Below are positions 25,194 to 34,292 of a stretch of 64,000 bases of DNA, piece after piece (position 1 is the first letter of the stretch; every line of letters begins with the position of its first letter). A program made the position numbers and the translations under genes. The notes beneath the pieces were generated by a model, which saw only the letters and a list, made by a program, of their open reading frames with translations, was not told the origin of the DNA and did not search any database. The DNA lies in NCBI GenBank assembly GCA_021779095.1, contig JAJYBI010000012.1, forward strand, positions 1-64,000, read 5' to 3'. This stretch comes from Deltaproteobacteria bacterium. GTDB lineage: Bacteria; Desulfobacterota; Desulfuromonadia; Geobacterales; JAJYBI01.

Positions 25194-27599
25194 TCAATTA
25201 AAACTGCCCGGTAGCGTGCGCAGCCGGTACTTCCCCGTCTCCGGGTCGCAGACCGCCTGGACCGTTCCGTCCCGGTCGGCCCGGAATACCGACACGTGGT
25301 GGCGGGCCAGGCGGCCCAGCGTTTCCGGGGACGGCAGCCCGAAGCCGTTGCCGTATCCGGCCGAGATGACGGCGACCGCGGGGGAGGCGGCAGACAGGAA
25401 CCGATCGGAGGAGGCGTACCGGCTGCCGTGGTGGCCGACCTTCAGGAGGGTGCAGCGGAGCCGCTCCGGCGCACGGAGCAAGGTTTCCTCCTCGGGGAAT
25501 CCCGCGTCCCCGGTGAACAGGACCGAAAAGCGGCCCGACTGAAGCTTCAGGACGAGCGACGTATCGTTCAGTTCACGATCGGAGGCCGCAGACGGTGCCG
25601 GGGAAACCGTCGGCGCCAGCGGTACGACCCGCACCCCGTCGGCATCGATACCGGCTGCACCGGCACCGACCATCCTGACCGGCACGTTCCGCTTGCGGAG
25701 GATCTCCCGCACGGCACGGTAGTCGTCGCTGAACGACTCCACCGGGCCGTGCAGGAATTCCCCCACCGGAAACTCCCGGGCGATGTACAAAAGCCCCCGC
25801 AGATGGTCGGGATGGGGATGGGTCAGGACGATCCAGTCCAGGCGCGTCACCCCCAGCGTCCTGAGGGCGGGAGCCACCAGCCGCTCCCCCGGGTCGCTCC
25901 CGCCGTCCCGCAGACTCCCTCCGCCGTCGATGAGCATATGACGGCCGTCGGGAAAGCTCACGAGGCTCGACTCCCCCTGCCCCACGCTGAAAAAAGTTAC
26001 CACGAGCTTCCCTCTGTCGGCTCTTTCGTGCAGCAGCAGTGTGGCGGCACAGAGGACCGCCGTGCCCGCCGCTACGGCGACCCGCAACCGGCCGGGACGC
26101 AGGAAGCTCACCGCGGCGAGAAACAGGAGCAGGAGCGCAATCTGCACCTCACCTACCGGCAACGGCGGCGGGAGCGGGACCTGCGCCACCCGGACGACGG
26201 CGGCATCGGCACCCCGTATGCAGAGCGCCGCCCCCTTAAGGAGGACGACCGCAATGGATGGCGCCGAAGGGATGAACGGCAGGGCGGCAAAACCGAGAAG
26301 CACCGCACCGTACCCCAAAAGCGGAACGGCGACGAAGTTGCCGAGGAGGCCGGTCAGGGAGACGCGGTGGAAGTGGTACGATACCGGCAGCAGCGTGGCG
26401 ACGGTCGCCGCCAGGGAAACCGCAATGAAGAGCAGGAACTTGTGCACGAACCGCCCCTCCAACCGGCGGAACGGCGCCATGAAGAGCGGCGTGAGTACGA
26501 TGATCCCCCAGATGGCGATAAAGGAGAGCTGGAACGAGATATCGAACAGGGAGGCGGGGGTAACCACGAGGATGACGAACGCCGCCAGCATGAGGCTGTT
26601 GAGCGGGTCCTGCTCCCGTTCCACGAGCAGGGCAACGATGAAAGCGGCGATCATGACGACGGAGCGGAAGGTAGCCGACGCGGCGCCGGAGAGGAAGAAG
26701 TAGCCCAGAAGCGGCGGCAGGGTGAAGATGAGGATGAACCGGCGGAGGTTGAACCGGAGCATCAGCGCCTCAGAACGGGAACCGGCGAACAGCAGGAGCT
26801 GGAAACAGACGAGAGCGATGATCCCCACGTGGAAACCGGAGATGGAGAGGATATGGTTCACCCCGGCGCGGGTGTACGCCTCGTTGAGACCGTTCGGCAC
26901 GAGCCCCTGCTCCCCGAGGAGCAGCGCCCGCAGCACCCCTCCCTCCGCCGGCGGCAGGTGCGTCCCGATGAACATTCCCAGCCGGGCGGCCAGACCGTCC
27001 ACGGACCGCTGGAGACGGTAGTCGACGCCGGCGCGCATGAGGATGATGTCTTGCGCGGACGCGATACCTGCCGTAACGAATACCCGCCGGTACGCCAGAA
27101 AGCGCGGGTAGTCGAATTCGCCAGGGATGCCGAACGTACGGGGCGTGCGCAGCCGGGCCTCGAACCGGACCCGGTCGCCGGTAAGAAACGGCACCTCCCC
27201 CTCCCTGACATGGACGAGCAGCCGACCGAAAACCGGCCGTTCACCCTCTGGCGTTACCAGTTTCTCGGTGCGCAGGAAGAAACGCTCTCCCGTATCGGTC
27301 GTTTCCGGGCGGGCATCGATGACCCCCTCGACGATGACCGGGTCGGGAGAAACGGCGTGCACGATATGGGCGGGGGGAAAGTCGGGGACAATCAGCGGGC
27401 GGAGCGCACCGTTCCCCCAGCATGCCATAAAAAGGAAGAGTGCGGTGTAAAACGGCCAGCGGGGGCGGAGAAACGCCGCCAGCAGGGTGACGGCAGCGGC
27501 GGCGTAGAGTGCCGCCGGGAGGAAGAAAAATGAGCAGAGGCCGGCAAGGGAGAGGCCAGCCATCAGCCCCGTAAGGGGTATGAGCAGCGGCCTCTCCAT
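25194..27599 (-). CDS. comEC: ComEC/Rec2-type DNA uptake channel protein
   Basis: This 801-residue inner-membrane protein is of full length for ComEC. It has N-terminal membrane segments and a soluble beta-rich domain, then the competence domain with G-V-N-H-I-L-S-I-S-G-F-H-V-G (about 245-258). The C-terminal metallo-beta-lactamase-like domain has L-T-H-P-H-P-D-H-L-R-G and V-G-H-H-G-S. The family carries single-stranded DNA into the cell during natural transformation. Other competence genes are not in this window, although the type IV pilus-like cluster at 58-64 kb could be related. The gene is tightly followed by the diguanylate cyclase. Confidence 0.93.
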   Translation of the reverse strand: MERPLLIPLTGLMAGLSLAGLCSFFFLPAALYAAAAVTLLAAFLRPRWPFYTALFLFMACWGNGALRPLIVPDFPPAHIVHAVSPDPVIVEGVIDARPETTDTGERFFLRTEKLVTPEGERPVFGRLLVHVREGEVPFLTGDRVRFEARLRTPRTFGIPGEFDYPRFLAYRRVFVTAGIASAQDIILMRAGVDYRLQRSVDGLAARLGMFIGTHLPPAEGGVLRALLLGEQGLVPNGLNEAYTRAGVNHILSISGFHVGIIALVCFQLLLFAGSRSEALMLRFNLRRFILIFTLPPLLGYFFLSGAASATFRSVVMIAAFIVALLVEREQDPLNSLMLAAFVILVVTPASLFDISFQLSFIAIWGIIVLTPLFMAPFRRLEGRFVHKFLLFIAVSLAATVATLLPVSYHFHRVSLTGLLGNFVAVPLLGYGAVLLGFAALPFIPSAPSIAVVLLKGAALCIRGADAAVVRVAQVPLPPPLPVGEVQIALLLLFLAAVSFLRPGRLRVAVAAGTAVLCAATLLLHERADRGKLVVTFFSVGQGESSLVSFPDGRHMLIDGGGSLRDGGSDPGERLVAPALRTLGVTRLDWIVLTHPHPDHLRGLLYIAREFPVGEFLHGPVESFSDDYRAVREILRKRNVPVRMVGAGAAGIDADGVRVVPLAPTVSPAPSAASDRELNDTSLVLKLQSGRFSVLFTGDAGFPEEETLLRAPERLRCTLLKVGHHGSRYASSDRFLSAASPAVAVISAGYGNGFGLPSPETLGRLARHHVSVFRADRDGTVQAVCDPETGKYRLRTLPGSFN

Positions 27600-27608
27600 G
27601 TCCGGTCG

Positions 27609-28835
27609 TCACCTGCGCCCCTTGAAGCGCTCCTTGAGGGATGCGACGAACGCGTCGGCCGTCCCGGTCGAAACCCGTGCATCGGGAGAACCGGTGATCC
27701 CCATCAGCTTCATGTAGTCGGCGGGGGCGGAACGGAGCCGCTGCAGTTCGAGGACATCGACTCCTGCCGTGGGGGGAAGCTGCAGGCTCAGTAGATGGCT
27801 ACCCGGCTGAAGACGCAGGGTCCCCAGCGTGACCCAGTCGAAGTACGGTTTTGCGGTGGCGTACACCGGCTGACCGTCCAGCTCCCCCTCGAGACTGCTG
27901 CCGAGGTACCGCAGCCGAAGGGTATAGACCCCCCGTTCCTTAACGGTGAACGGGATTTCGAAATGCGCCCCCTCGAACTGTGCCCGTACCCACTTGGGGG
28001 AATAGAACGTGCCGAGGAACGCCTTGGTGGTCAGTTCGACCCGCTCGCCGGAGCGCACGACGTCGGCCGCAGAAAGACGCTGCACGGGCAGGTCCGTGTC
28101 GACGGGAAGGGTCGGTTCAAGGCCGAGCAGCGCCGCACCCGCCTGGGCCATGTCGCCAGTGGTCAGGGGTTCCTTGTCGCGCCAACCCCCAAGCGGCTCC
28201 ACGGCGGCGACCTCGGGTGCGGAGAGGGTGAAGGAGTCGATCGCCCCCTCTGGCGGCAGCGTGACCGTGATCTCGTGGAACCCCGCCTCCAGGTACCCAG
28301 TCGACCCCACCACGACGCGGTTCATCCTGTCGCCGCAGGATACGGTGAACTTCCCGGACTCCAGCTTCCAGACCTGCCCGTTCCCCTTGGCGTGCACGAT
28401 AAGGTGGTATATCCCCTCGATGGGGAGGAGATACTTGAAATGGACCGTCGAGGCAGCCGAAACCCCGTTAAGCCACCCCGTGCCGGTAAACGGTCCGTAC
28501 ATCGGGAAGTGTTTGACGGAGACGTCGTCCCGAGTCGGATCGTACCGGTCTTCGGCCTCGTACACGAACGTACGCCTGCCGGCAAGAATCGTCCGGTAGT
28601 CGGCTGCCTTCGGCTCCTCGGGGAGTCCCGCCCCCCAGTGGAAGGCCGCGAACAGTCTGGCAACGAAATCTCCCTGGGTGACGTCACCCTTCGCATCCGG
28701 CTTCGTTGCCGGTTTTTCTGCCGGATTCTTTGCGGCAGCGGCGGCGGGTTTCGCCACCGGCTTCTTCTGGGCGGAGAAGGCGCAGGGGACGGCGCAGATG
28801 CATGTGATGCAGACGACCAACAGCACTCTTTTCAT
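27609..28835 (-). CDS. Secreted protein of unknown function, beta-sandwich type
   Basis: The ATG at 28835 has GGAGGT seven bases upstream and gives a clear signal peptide (M-K-R-V-L-L-V-V-C, hydrophobic to about residue 22, F-S-A). A Lys/Ala/Pro-rich linker follows. The 408-residue product then has two stretches like carbohydrate-binding or PA14-type beta-sandwiches: Y-E-A-E-D-R-Y-D-P with G-W-L-N-G-V-S (about 115-175) and F-E-I-P-F-T-V-K-E-R-G-V-Y-T-L-R-L-R-Y-L-G (about 290-320). I do not recognise the family and give no function. It precedes comEC by nine bases and is probably in the same operon. Confidence 0.75.
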   Translation of the reverse strand: MKRVLLVVCITCICAVPCAFSAQKKPVAKPAAAAAKNPAEKPATKPDAKGDVTQGDFVARLFAAFHWGAGLPEEPKAADYRTILAGRRTFVYEAEDRYDPTRDDVSVKHFPMYGPFTGTGWLNGVSAASTVHFKYLLPIEGIYHLIVHAKGNGQVWKLESGKFTVSCGDRMNRVVVGSTGYLEAGFHEITVTLPPEGAIDSFTLSAPEVAAVEPLGGWRDKEPLTTGDMAQAGAALLGLEPTLPVDTDLPVQRLSAADVVRSGERVELTTKAFLGTFYSPKWVRAQFEGAHFEIPFTVKERGVYTLRLRYLGSSLEGELDGQPVYATAKPYFDWVTLGTLRLQPGSHLLSLQLPPTAGVDVLELQRLRSAPADYMKLMGITGSPDARVSTGTADAFVASLKERFKGRR

Positions 28836-28942
28836 GAACTGACCTCCTTGACACGACCAGCCGGACCGGAACATCGTCTCGTTCCTGTATAGCACAGCGG
28901 CGGCACAATTGAAAGTCCAGCCACTGTGCCGACACAGCGGAC

Positions 28943-28971
28943 ACAAAAAAAGGGGGGATCACTCCCCCCTT
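28943..28971 (-). terminator. glyA terminator
   Basis: The stem aaggggggatc / actccccccttc at 28950-28971 is followed on the minus strand by a run of seven T's (aaaaaaa on the plus strand). It ends the fab-rpiB-glyA transcript 33 bases after the glyA stop codon. Confidence 0.88.
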
Positions 28972-29003
28972 CACTCAGCTGATCAGCGGTATAAGAGTTT
29001 CGG

Positions 29004-30251
29004 CTATTTCAGCCGAGACGCGTACAGCGGGAACCGGCGCATGAGCGCATTGACCCGCTCCTTGACGCTGGCGAGCACCGTCTCGTTCTCGACGTTCCCC
29101 AGCACCTCGGCGATGAGAGCCGCCACCTCTCCCATCTCTGCCTCTTTCAGGCCGTGTGAGGTGGCCGCCGGCGTGCCGATCCGGAAGCCGGAGGTGACGA
29201 ACGGCGAACGGGTCTCGAACGGTACGGTGTTCTTGTTGACGGTGATCCCCGCGCGGTCCAGCGCCTCCTCGGCAATCTTGCCGGTCAGCTCGGTGCCGGT
29301 CAGGTCCACCAGCATGAGGTGGTTGTCGGTGCCGCCGGAGACCAGCCTGAACCCGCGGCCCATGAGCCCCTCGGCCAGCGCCTTGGCATTCTTGACGATC
29401 TGCTCCTGGTAGGTCTTGAATTCCGGCGCGAGCGCCTCCTTGAACGCCACCGCCTTGGCGGCGATGACATGCATGAGCGGCCCCCCCTGGATACCGGGGA
29501 AGATGTTGGAGTTGAGCTTCTTGGCGAACTCCTCGCGGCACATGATCATGCCGCCGCGGGGCCCGCGCAGGGTCTTGTGGGTCGTGGTGGTGACGAACTC
29601 GGCATGGGGGACAGGACTTGGGTGCAGGCCGGCCGCCACGAGCCCGGCAATGTGGGCCATGTCCACCATCACCACGGCGCCCACCTTGTCGGCAATGGCG
29701 CGGAATGCGGCGAAGTCGATGATGCGCGGGTAGGCGCTGGCGCCCACGACGATCATCTTCGGCTTGTGCTCCAGGGCGAGCCGTTCCACCTCGGCGTAGT
29801 CGATGGTCTGGGTCTCGGGGGAGACACCGTAGGGAACCACGTTGAAGAAGCGGCCGGAGAAGTTCACCGGGCTGCCGTGGGTAAGGTGGCCGCCGTGGGA
29901 GAGGTTCATCCCCAGAATGGTGTCGCCCGGATTCAGGGCGGAGAAGTAGACCGCCATGTTGGCCTGGGAGCCGGAGTGGGGCTGCACGTTCACGTGGTCG
30001 GCGCCGAACAGCTCCTTCGCCCGCTCGATGGCCAGGTTCTCCACCACGTCCACCTGGTGGCAACCGCCGTAGTACCGCTTGCCCGGATACCCCTCGGCGT
30101 ACTTGTTGGTCAGCACGGACCCCTGCGCCTCCAGGACCGCCTCCGACACGAAGTTCTCCGAAGCGATCAGTTCCAGGTTGTACTCCTGCCGCTCCGTCTC
30201 CAGCCGGATCGCCTCTGCCACCGCCGGGTCGAATGTCTCAAGAATTCCCAT
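29004..30251 (-). CDS. glyA: Serine hydroxymethyltransferase
   Basis: This PLP enzyme of 415 residues converts serine and tetrahydrofolate to glycine and methylene-THF. The PLP lysine is in [13 protein letters not shown]. The N-terminus [12 protein letters not shown] fits the family, and AGGAG lies ten bases upstream of the ATG at 30251. A longer in-frame start at 30302 would lie inside a terminator hairpin. The gene is the last of the fab/rpiB cluster. Confidence 0.96.
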   Translation of the reverse strand: MGILETFDPAVAEAIRLETERQEYNLELIASENFVSEAVLEAQGSVLTNKYAEGYPGKRYYGGCHQVDVVENLAIERAKELFGADHVNVQPHSGSQANMAVYFSALNPGDTILGMNLSHGGHLTHGSPVNFSGRFFNVVPYGVSPETQTIDYAEVERLALEHKPKMIVVGASAYPRIIDFAAFRAIADKVGAVVMVDMAHIAGLVAAGLHPSPVPHAEFVTTTTHKTLRGPRGGMIMCREEFAKKLNSNIFPGIQGGPLMHVIAAKAVAFKEALAPEFKTYQEQIVKNAKALAEGLMGRGFRLVSGGTDNHLMLVDLTGTELTGKIAEEALDRAGITVNKNTVPFETRSPFVTSGFRIGTPAATSHGLKEAEMGEVAALIAEVLGNVENETVLASVKERVNALMRRFPLYASRLK

Positions 30252-30263
30252 CTGTCTGTCTCC

Positions 30264-30297
30264 TTTGAAAATAAAACGGGACCCGTCGGTCCCGTTC
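30264..30297 (-). terminator. Terminator-like hairpin just upstream of glyA
   Basis: The stem aacgggacc / ggtcccgtt (about 30274-30296) is followed on the minus strand by TTTTATTTTC and then at once by the glyA ribosome site. It would end the rpiB transcript. No room is left for a promoter between it and glyA, so it may act as an attenuator. Confidence 0.75.
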
Positions 30298-30338
30298 GCC
30301 ATTGTCGATACCTTATTTACCGGTACAGGTCGCCGCGC

Positions 30339-30800
30339 TTAAGCCCCCGCCCCGCCGCACGCCTGTTTTTCCAGCACGGCGATCTTGTCGAGGCGTGCCT
30401 GGTGCCTTCCCCCTTCGAAGGCGGCGTCGAGCCACGCGGCAACCAGTTCAACCGCAGTTTCCGGGGTCACGACCCGTCCCCCCAAGACGAGGATATTGGC
30501 ATTGTTGTGCTCCCGCGACATGCGCGCCATGAACTCGTCGGTCACCAGCGCCGCACGTATCCCGGGGAACTTGTTGGCGACGATGGACATGCCGATCCCG
30601 GTGCCGCAGGCGAGCACCCCCTGGTCGGCCTCGCCGCGGGAAACCATCTCCGCCACCTTCTCGCCGAAATCGGGGTAGTCCACCGATGCCGTGCCGTTTG
30701 TCCCCGCGTCGATCACCTCGTGGCCGCGTCCCGCAAGAAGCGCGATGACGGCGTCCTTCACCTGCAGCCCACCATGGTCGCTGCCGACTGCGATCTTCAT
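30339..30800 (-). CDS. rpiB: Ribose-5-phosphate isomerase B
   Basis: The RpiB/LacA-family protein of 153 residues interconverts ribose 5-phosphate and ribulose 5-phosphate in the pentose phosphate pathway. It starts M-K-I-A-V-G-S-D-H-G-G, and the active-site region with V-L-A-C-G-T-G-I-G-M-S-I-V-A-N-K is intact. I use the ATG at 30800; a GTG one codon earlier is possible. GAAGGAG lies upstream. It sits between fabF and glyA, 12 bases after fabF. Confidence 0.95.
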   Translation of the reverse strand: MKIAVGSDHGGLQVKDAVIALLAGRGHEVIDAGTNGTASVDYPDFGEKVAEMVSRGEADQGVLACGTGIGMSIVANKFPGIRAALVTDEFMARMSREHNNANILVLGGRVVTPETAVELVAAWLDAAFEGGRHQARLDKIAVLEKQACGGAGA

Positions 30801-30812
30801 CACCGGCTCCTT

Positions 30813-32045
30813 CTAGATCTTTCTGAACAGCAGGGAGGCGTTGGTCCCGCCGAAGCCGAAGTTGTTGCTGAGGGCGCAGGTGATCTGCGCGTCACGGGCC
30901 GCGTTCGGCACGTAGTCCAGATCGCACTCGGGATCGGGTTCGGTATAGTTGATCGTCGGCGGCACGATCCCCTTCTCCATTGCCATGAGAGTGAAGACCG
31001 CCTCCAGCCCCCCGGCTGCCCCGAGGGCATGGCCGGTCATGGACTTCGTGGAGGAGACCATCAGCTTCCGCGCATGGTCGCCGAAGCAGCTCTTGACGGC
31101 CATCGTCTCGTACAGGTCGTTCATCGGCGTGGAGGTGCCGTGGGCGTTGATGTAGGTCACCTCTTCCGGGTTGACGCCGGCGTTCTTCATCGCCATCTTC
31201 ATGCAGCGTGCCGCCCCCTCGCCGCCCGGAGCCGGAGCGGTGAGATGATAGGCGTCGCCGGTGAGGCCGTAGCCGGCGATCTCGGCGTAGATCTTCGCGC
31301 CACGTTTCTTCGCCGCTTCGTACTCCTCAAGGACAAGGATACCGGCACCTTCGCCCATGACGAAGCCGTTACGCCCCTTGTCGAAGGGGCGCGATGCGGC
31401 GGTCGGATCATCGTTGCGGTCCGACAGCGCCTTCATGACGGCGAAACCGCCGATCCCCAGCGGGGTAATGGTCGATTCGGTACCGCCGGCAATCATGGCA
31501 TCCGCGTCGCCGCGGCGGATGATCTGGTAGGCGTCACCGATGGAGTGGGATGCGGTGGCACAGGCGGAGACAGACGAGATGTTCGGTCCCTTCGCCCCGA
31601 ACCGGATGGAGATATGGCCGGGAGCGAGGTTGATGATGAGCATCGGGATGAAGAACGGGGATATCTTCTTGTACCCCCCTTCCATCATGGCCGAGTGATA
31701 CCGCTCGATGGTGGGAAGGCCGCCAAGACCGGCACCGACGAGGACGCCGACCCGCTCCGCGTTCTCTTCCGTAATCTGAAGCCCCGAGTCATCCATGGCG
31801 AACTGGGCCGCAGCAAGGGAGTACTGGATGAAGAGATCCATCTTCTTGATCTCTTTCTTGTCGATGAACGCCTCGGCGACAAAATCCTTGACCTCGCCGG
31901 CGATCCGCACCGGCAGATCGGATGCGTCGAAGCGGGTGATCGTACCGATCCCGGATGTTCCGGCAATGAGGTTGTCCCAGTTCTTCTGGTTACCGCAGCC
32001 AAGCGGGGATACCACACCAACGCCTGTCACTACCACTCGTCTCAT
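30813..32045 (-). CDS. fabF: 3-oxoacyl-ACP synthase II
   Basis: This condensing enzyme of 410 residues elongates acyl-ACP with malonyl-ACP. The Cys-His-His triad is visible as Cys162 (S-A-C-A-T-A), the His in N-A-H-G-T-S-T-P, and the His in [10 protein letters not shown]. It follows acpP in the fatty acid operon, with two hairpins in the 95-base gap. Confidence 0.97.
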   Translation of the reverse strand: MRRVVVTGVGVVSPLGCGNQKNWDNLIAGTSGIGTITRFDASDLPVRIAGEVKDFVAEAFIDKKEIKKMDLFIQYSLAAAQFAMDDSGLQITEENAERVGVLVGAGLGGLPTIERYHSAMMEGGYKKISPFFIPMLIINLAPGHISIRFGAKGPNISSVSACATASHSIGDAYQIIRRGDADAMIAGGTESTITPLGIGGFAVMKALSDRNDDPTAASRPFDKGRNGFVMGEGAGILVLEEYEAAKKRGAKIYAEIAGYGLTGDAYHLTAPAPGGEGAARCMKMAMKNAGVNPEEVTYINAHGTSTPMNDLYETMAVKSCFGDHARKLMVSSTKSMTGHALGAAGGLEAVFTLMAMEKGIVPPTINYTEPDPECDLDYVPNAARDAQITCALSNNFGFGGTNASLLFRKI

Positions 32046-32080
32046 AGATCTCTGCTCCTCGGGGATGTTGCGGACTCTCG

Positions 32081-32099
32081 CTGCGCACGTCGTGCGCAG
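32081..32099. terminator. Perfect hairpin between acpP and fabF
   Basis: The sequence is a nine-base perfect inverted repeat, ctgcgcacg-t-cgtgcgcag. It may stabilise RNA ends or slow transcription between acpP and fabF. There is no T-run, so on its own it is not a classic terminator. Confidence 0.5.
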
Positions 32100-32104
32100 G
32101 GCTG

Positions 32105-32133
32105 ATACAAGAAAGGGGAAGCTGGCTTCCCCT
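32105..32133 (-). terminator. Weak terminator after acpP
   Basis: The stem aggggaagc / gcttcccct (32114-32133) with a two-base loop is followed on the minus strand by TTTCTTGT. It lies seven bases past the acpP stop codon. It would let acpP be made in excess over fabF, as ACP must be abundant. Confidence 0.6.
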
Positions 32134-32140
32134 CAGCATC

Positions 32141-32374
32141 CTAGGTGTGCTCGTTGATATAGTCGATGGCGTCCTGTACGGTCTGGATCTTTTCGGCGTC
32201 TTCGTCGGAGATCTCGATTTCGAACTCTTCTTCCAGCGCCATGACCAGTTCCACCGTGTCGAGGGAATCGGCACCCAGGTCGTCCATGAACGACGCTTCG
32301 TTGGTCACCTGTGCCTCATCGACGCCGAGCTGCTCGGCAACGATCTCTTTTACTTTTTTTTCGGTTGCGGACAT
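32141..32374 (-). CDS. acpP: Acyl carrier protein
   Basis: This acidic 77-residue carrier has the phosphopantetheine serine at Ser37 in [10 protein letters not shown]. It holds the growing acyl chain in fatty acid synthesis. GGAGGT lies seven bases upstream of the ATG. A 168-base gap upstream suggests its own promoter, but I could not assign a clear -35/-10 pair. Confidence 0.97.
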   Translation of the reverse strand: MSATEKKVKEIVAEQLGVDEAQVTNEASFMDDLGADSLDTVELVMALEEEFEIEISDEDAEKIQTVQDAIDYINEHT

Positions 32375-32542
32375 CGTATTACCTCCATGAATTTAGTGCA
32401 CTGTATCAGGGTTGCTGAGACATATGATTGTTGGTACATAACATGAAAAATCGATTTGCAAAAGAACTTTTTTGCTGCCCGAAAGCGGTGTATAAACACG
32501 CGGTAACCGCCACCGGAGCGCGGATCGGAGATATCCGTTGCG
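32375..32542. other. Leader region upstream of acpP
   Basis: The 168 bases between fabG and acpP are AT-richer than the surroundings. They hold a weak inverted repeat (gcaaaa / ttttgc, 32458-32475) and the palindrome gcggtaaccgc near 32499-32509. A promoter or regulator site is likely here but I cannot assign one firmly. Confidence 0.4.
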
Positions 32543-33283
32543 CTACATGTGCATGCCGCCGTTCACCGCCAGTACCTGCCCCGTGATGTAGTCCGCCCTG
32601 CCGGAGACGAGGAAACAGACTGCGTCGGCGATGTTCTCGGCGGAACCGAGCCGCTCCAGGGGAATCTGCTGCAGGAGCGCCTCGCGGGCCTTCTCGGGAA
32701 GCACACTGGTCATGTCCGTTTCGATGAAGCCGGGGGTCACTGCGTTGACCGTGACGTTGCGCTTGGCCAGTTCGCGGGCCACGGACTTGGTAAAGCCGAG
32801 CATCCCCGCCTTGCTGGCGGCGTAGTTCGCCTGTCCAGCGTTGCCCGACTCCCCCACCACGGAGCTGATGTTGACGATCCGGCCGAACCGCGCCTTGGTC
32901 ATCAGCTTGGCCGCTTCGCGTGTGCAGAGGAACATCCCCTTCAGGTTCACGTCGAGCACGTTGTCCCAGTCGTCCTCTTTCATCCGGACCAGCAGGCCGT
33001 CTTTCGTGATGCCGGCGTTGTTCACCAGGATATCCACCTTGCCGAACGTCTCGGTCACGGCGCCGAAGAGCGCCTCCACCTCCGCGGCCGCAGAGACGTC
33101 CGCCTTCACCGCCAACGCCTTCCGCCCCAGCTTCTCCACCTCGGCAGCGGTGGCATCCGCCGCTCCCTGGGACGTTGCCGTGACGACGACGTCCGCGCCA
33201 GCCGCGGCAAGCCGGAGAGCGATCGCCCTGCCTATCCCCCGCGACGCACCGGTCACCAGCGCCACCTTTCCGGTCAGATCCAT
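32543..33283 (-). CDS. fabG: 3-oxoacyl-ACP reductase
   Basis: This 246-residue short-chain dehydrogenase performs the NADPH-dependent first reduction of the fatty acid cycle. It has T-G-A-S-R-G-I-G-R-A for cofactor binding, N-N-A-G-I-T, and the catalytic Y-A-A-S-K. It directly abuts fabD with no gap, and AGGAGG lies inside the fabD end. Confidence 0.96.
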   Translation of the reverse strand: MDLTGKVALVTGASRGIGRAIALRLAAAGADVVVTATSQGAADATAAEVEKLGRKALAVKADVSAAAEVEALFGAVTETFGKVDILVNNAGITKDGLLVRMKEDDWDNVLDVNLKGMFLCTREAAKLMTKARFGRIVNISSVVGESGNAGQANYAASKAGMLGFTKSVARELAKRNVTVNAVTPGFIETDMTSVLPEKAREALLQQIPLERLGSAENIADAVCFLVSGRADYITGQVLAVNGGMHM

Positions 33284-34216
33284 TTATGCTCCTCCTTCGA
33301 GAGACTTGACGCCCGCCGTGTCTTCCACGTTGCAGGACGGAATGTCCTTGAAAATCCGTTTCACAAGACCGGAAAGCACCTTGCCCGGACCGATCTCCAC
33401 GAACGAGGTCACCCCGTTGTCCACCATCCAGCGCACCGAGGCGTCCCACCGCACCGGCGCGCTCACCTGGCGGATCAGAAGCTCCTTCACCCGGCCGGCA
33501 TCACTGTTGGGCAGGGCCTCAACGTTGGTCACCACCGGCAGTTGCAGGGGAGAGGTCATCACCCCGTCCAGCACCTGGGCGAGCCGTTCGCCGGCGGGGG
33601 TCATGAGGCTGCAATGGAAGGGAGCGCTCACCGGCAAGAGCATCGCCTTTCGGAAGCCGCGTCCCTTGGCGATCTCGATGGCGCGGTTGACCGCTCCGGC
33701 GTGGCCCGCAATGACGATCTGGCCGGGGGAGTTGAAGTTCGCCGGGGAAACGACCTCACCTTGTGAAGCCTCGGCACAGATCTCCGCCAGGGCCTCCGGT
33801 TCCACCCCGAGGATGGCCGCCATGGCGCCGATCCCTACCGGAACCGCCTCCTGCATGAAGGTCCCGCGGGCCCGTACCGTGCGCAGTGCATCGGCGAACG
33901 ACAGGGCGCCGGCGGCGACGAGCGCCGAATACTCGCCAAGGGAATGGCCGGCCACGTATGAAGCGACCCGTCCCGTCTCGGCCCGGGCGACACGCAGGGC
34001 GGCGACACTGGTGGCGAGGATGGCCGGCTGGGTATTGGCCGTGAGCTTCAGGTCCTCTTCGGGCCCCTCGAAGCAGAGCCGGGAGAGGTGAAAACCGAGG
34101 GCATCGTCCGCCTCGGCGAACGCATCGCGGGCGACGGTGAACGTCCCGGCCAGATCCTTACCCATGCCGGCATACTGCGACCCCTGACCGGGGAAGATAA
34201 ATGCGGTGTGTGACAT
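33284..34216 (-). CDS. fabD: Malonyl-CoA:ACP transacylase
   Basis: This 310-residue transferase moves malonyl from CoA to ACP. It has F-P-G-Q-G-S-Q near the N-terminus and the catalytic Ser92 in G-H-S-L-G-E-Y. The gene order fabH-fabD-fabG-acpP-fabF is the standard one. Confidence 0.96.
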   Translation of the reverse strand: MSHTAFIFPGQGSQYAGMGKDLAGTFTVARDAFAEADDALGFHLSRLCFEGPEEDLKLTANTQPAILATSVAALRVARAETGRVASYVAGHSLGEYSALVAAGALSFADALRTVRARGTFMQEAVPVGIGAMAAILGVEPEALAEICAEASQGEVVSPANFNSPGQIVIAGHAGAVNRAIEIAKGRGFRKAMLLPVSAPFHCSLMTPAGERLAQVLDGVMTSPLQLPVVTNVEALPNSDAGRVKELLIRQVSAPVRWDASVRWMVDNGVTSFVEIGPGKVLSGLVKRIFKDIPSCNVEDTAGVKSLEGGA

Positions 34217-34292
34217 GACTGAACCTTTCGGAGTGGAATGGAAACCTACGGCCTTGTGGAAGCGTAAGCAAACCGGTGGGATGAATCCCGAT

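Noticed and set aside
30252..30338. A glycine riboswitch in front of glyA
   Set aside because: The region is too short and holds only a simple terminator hairpin, without the tandem aptamer layout.
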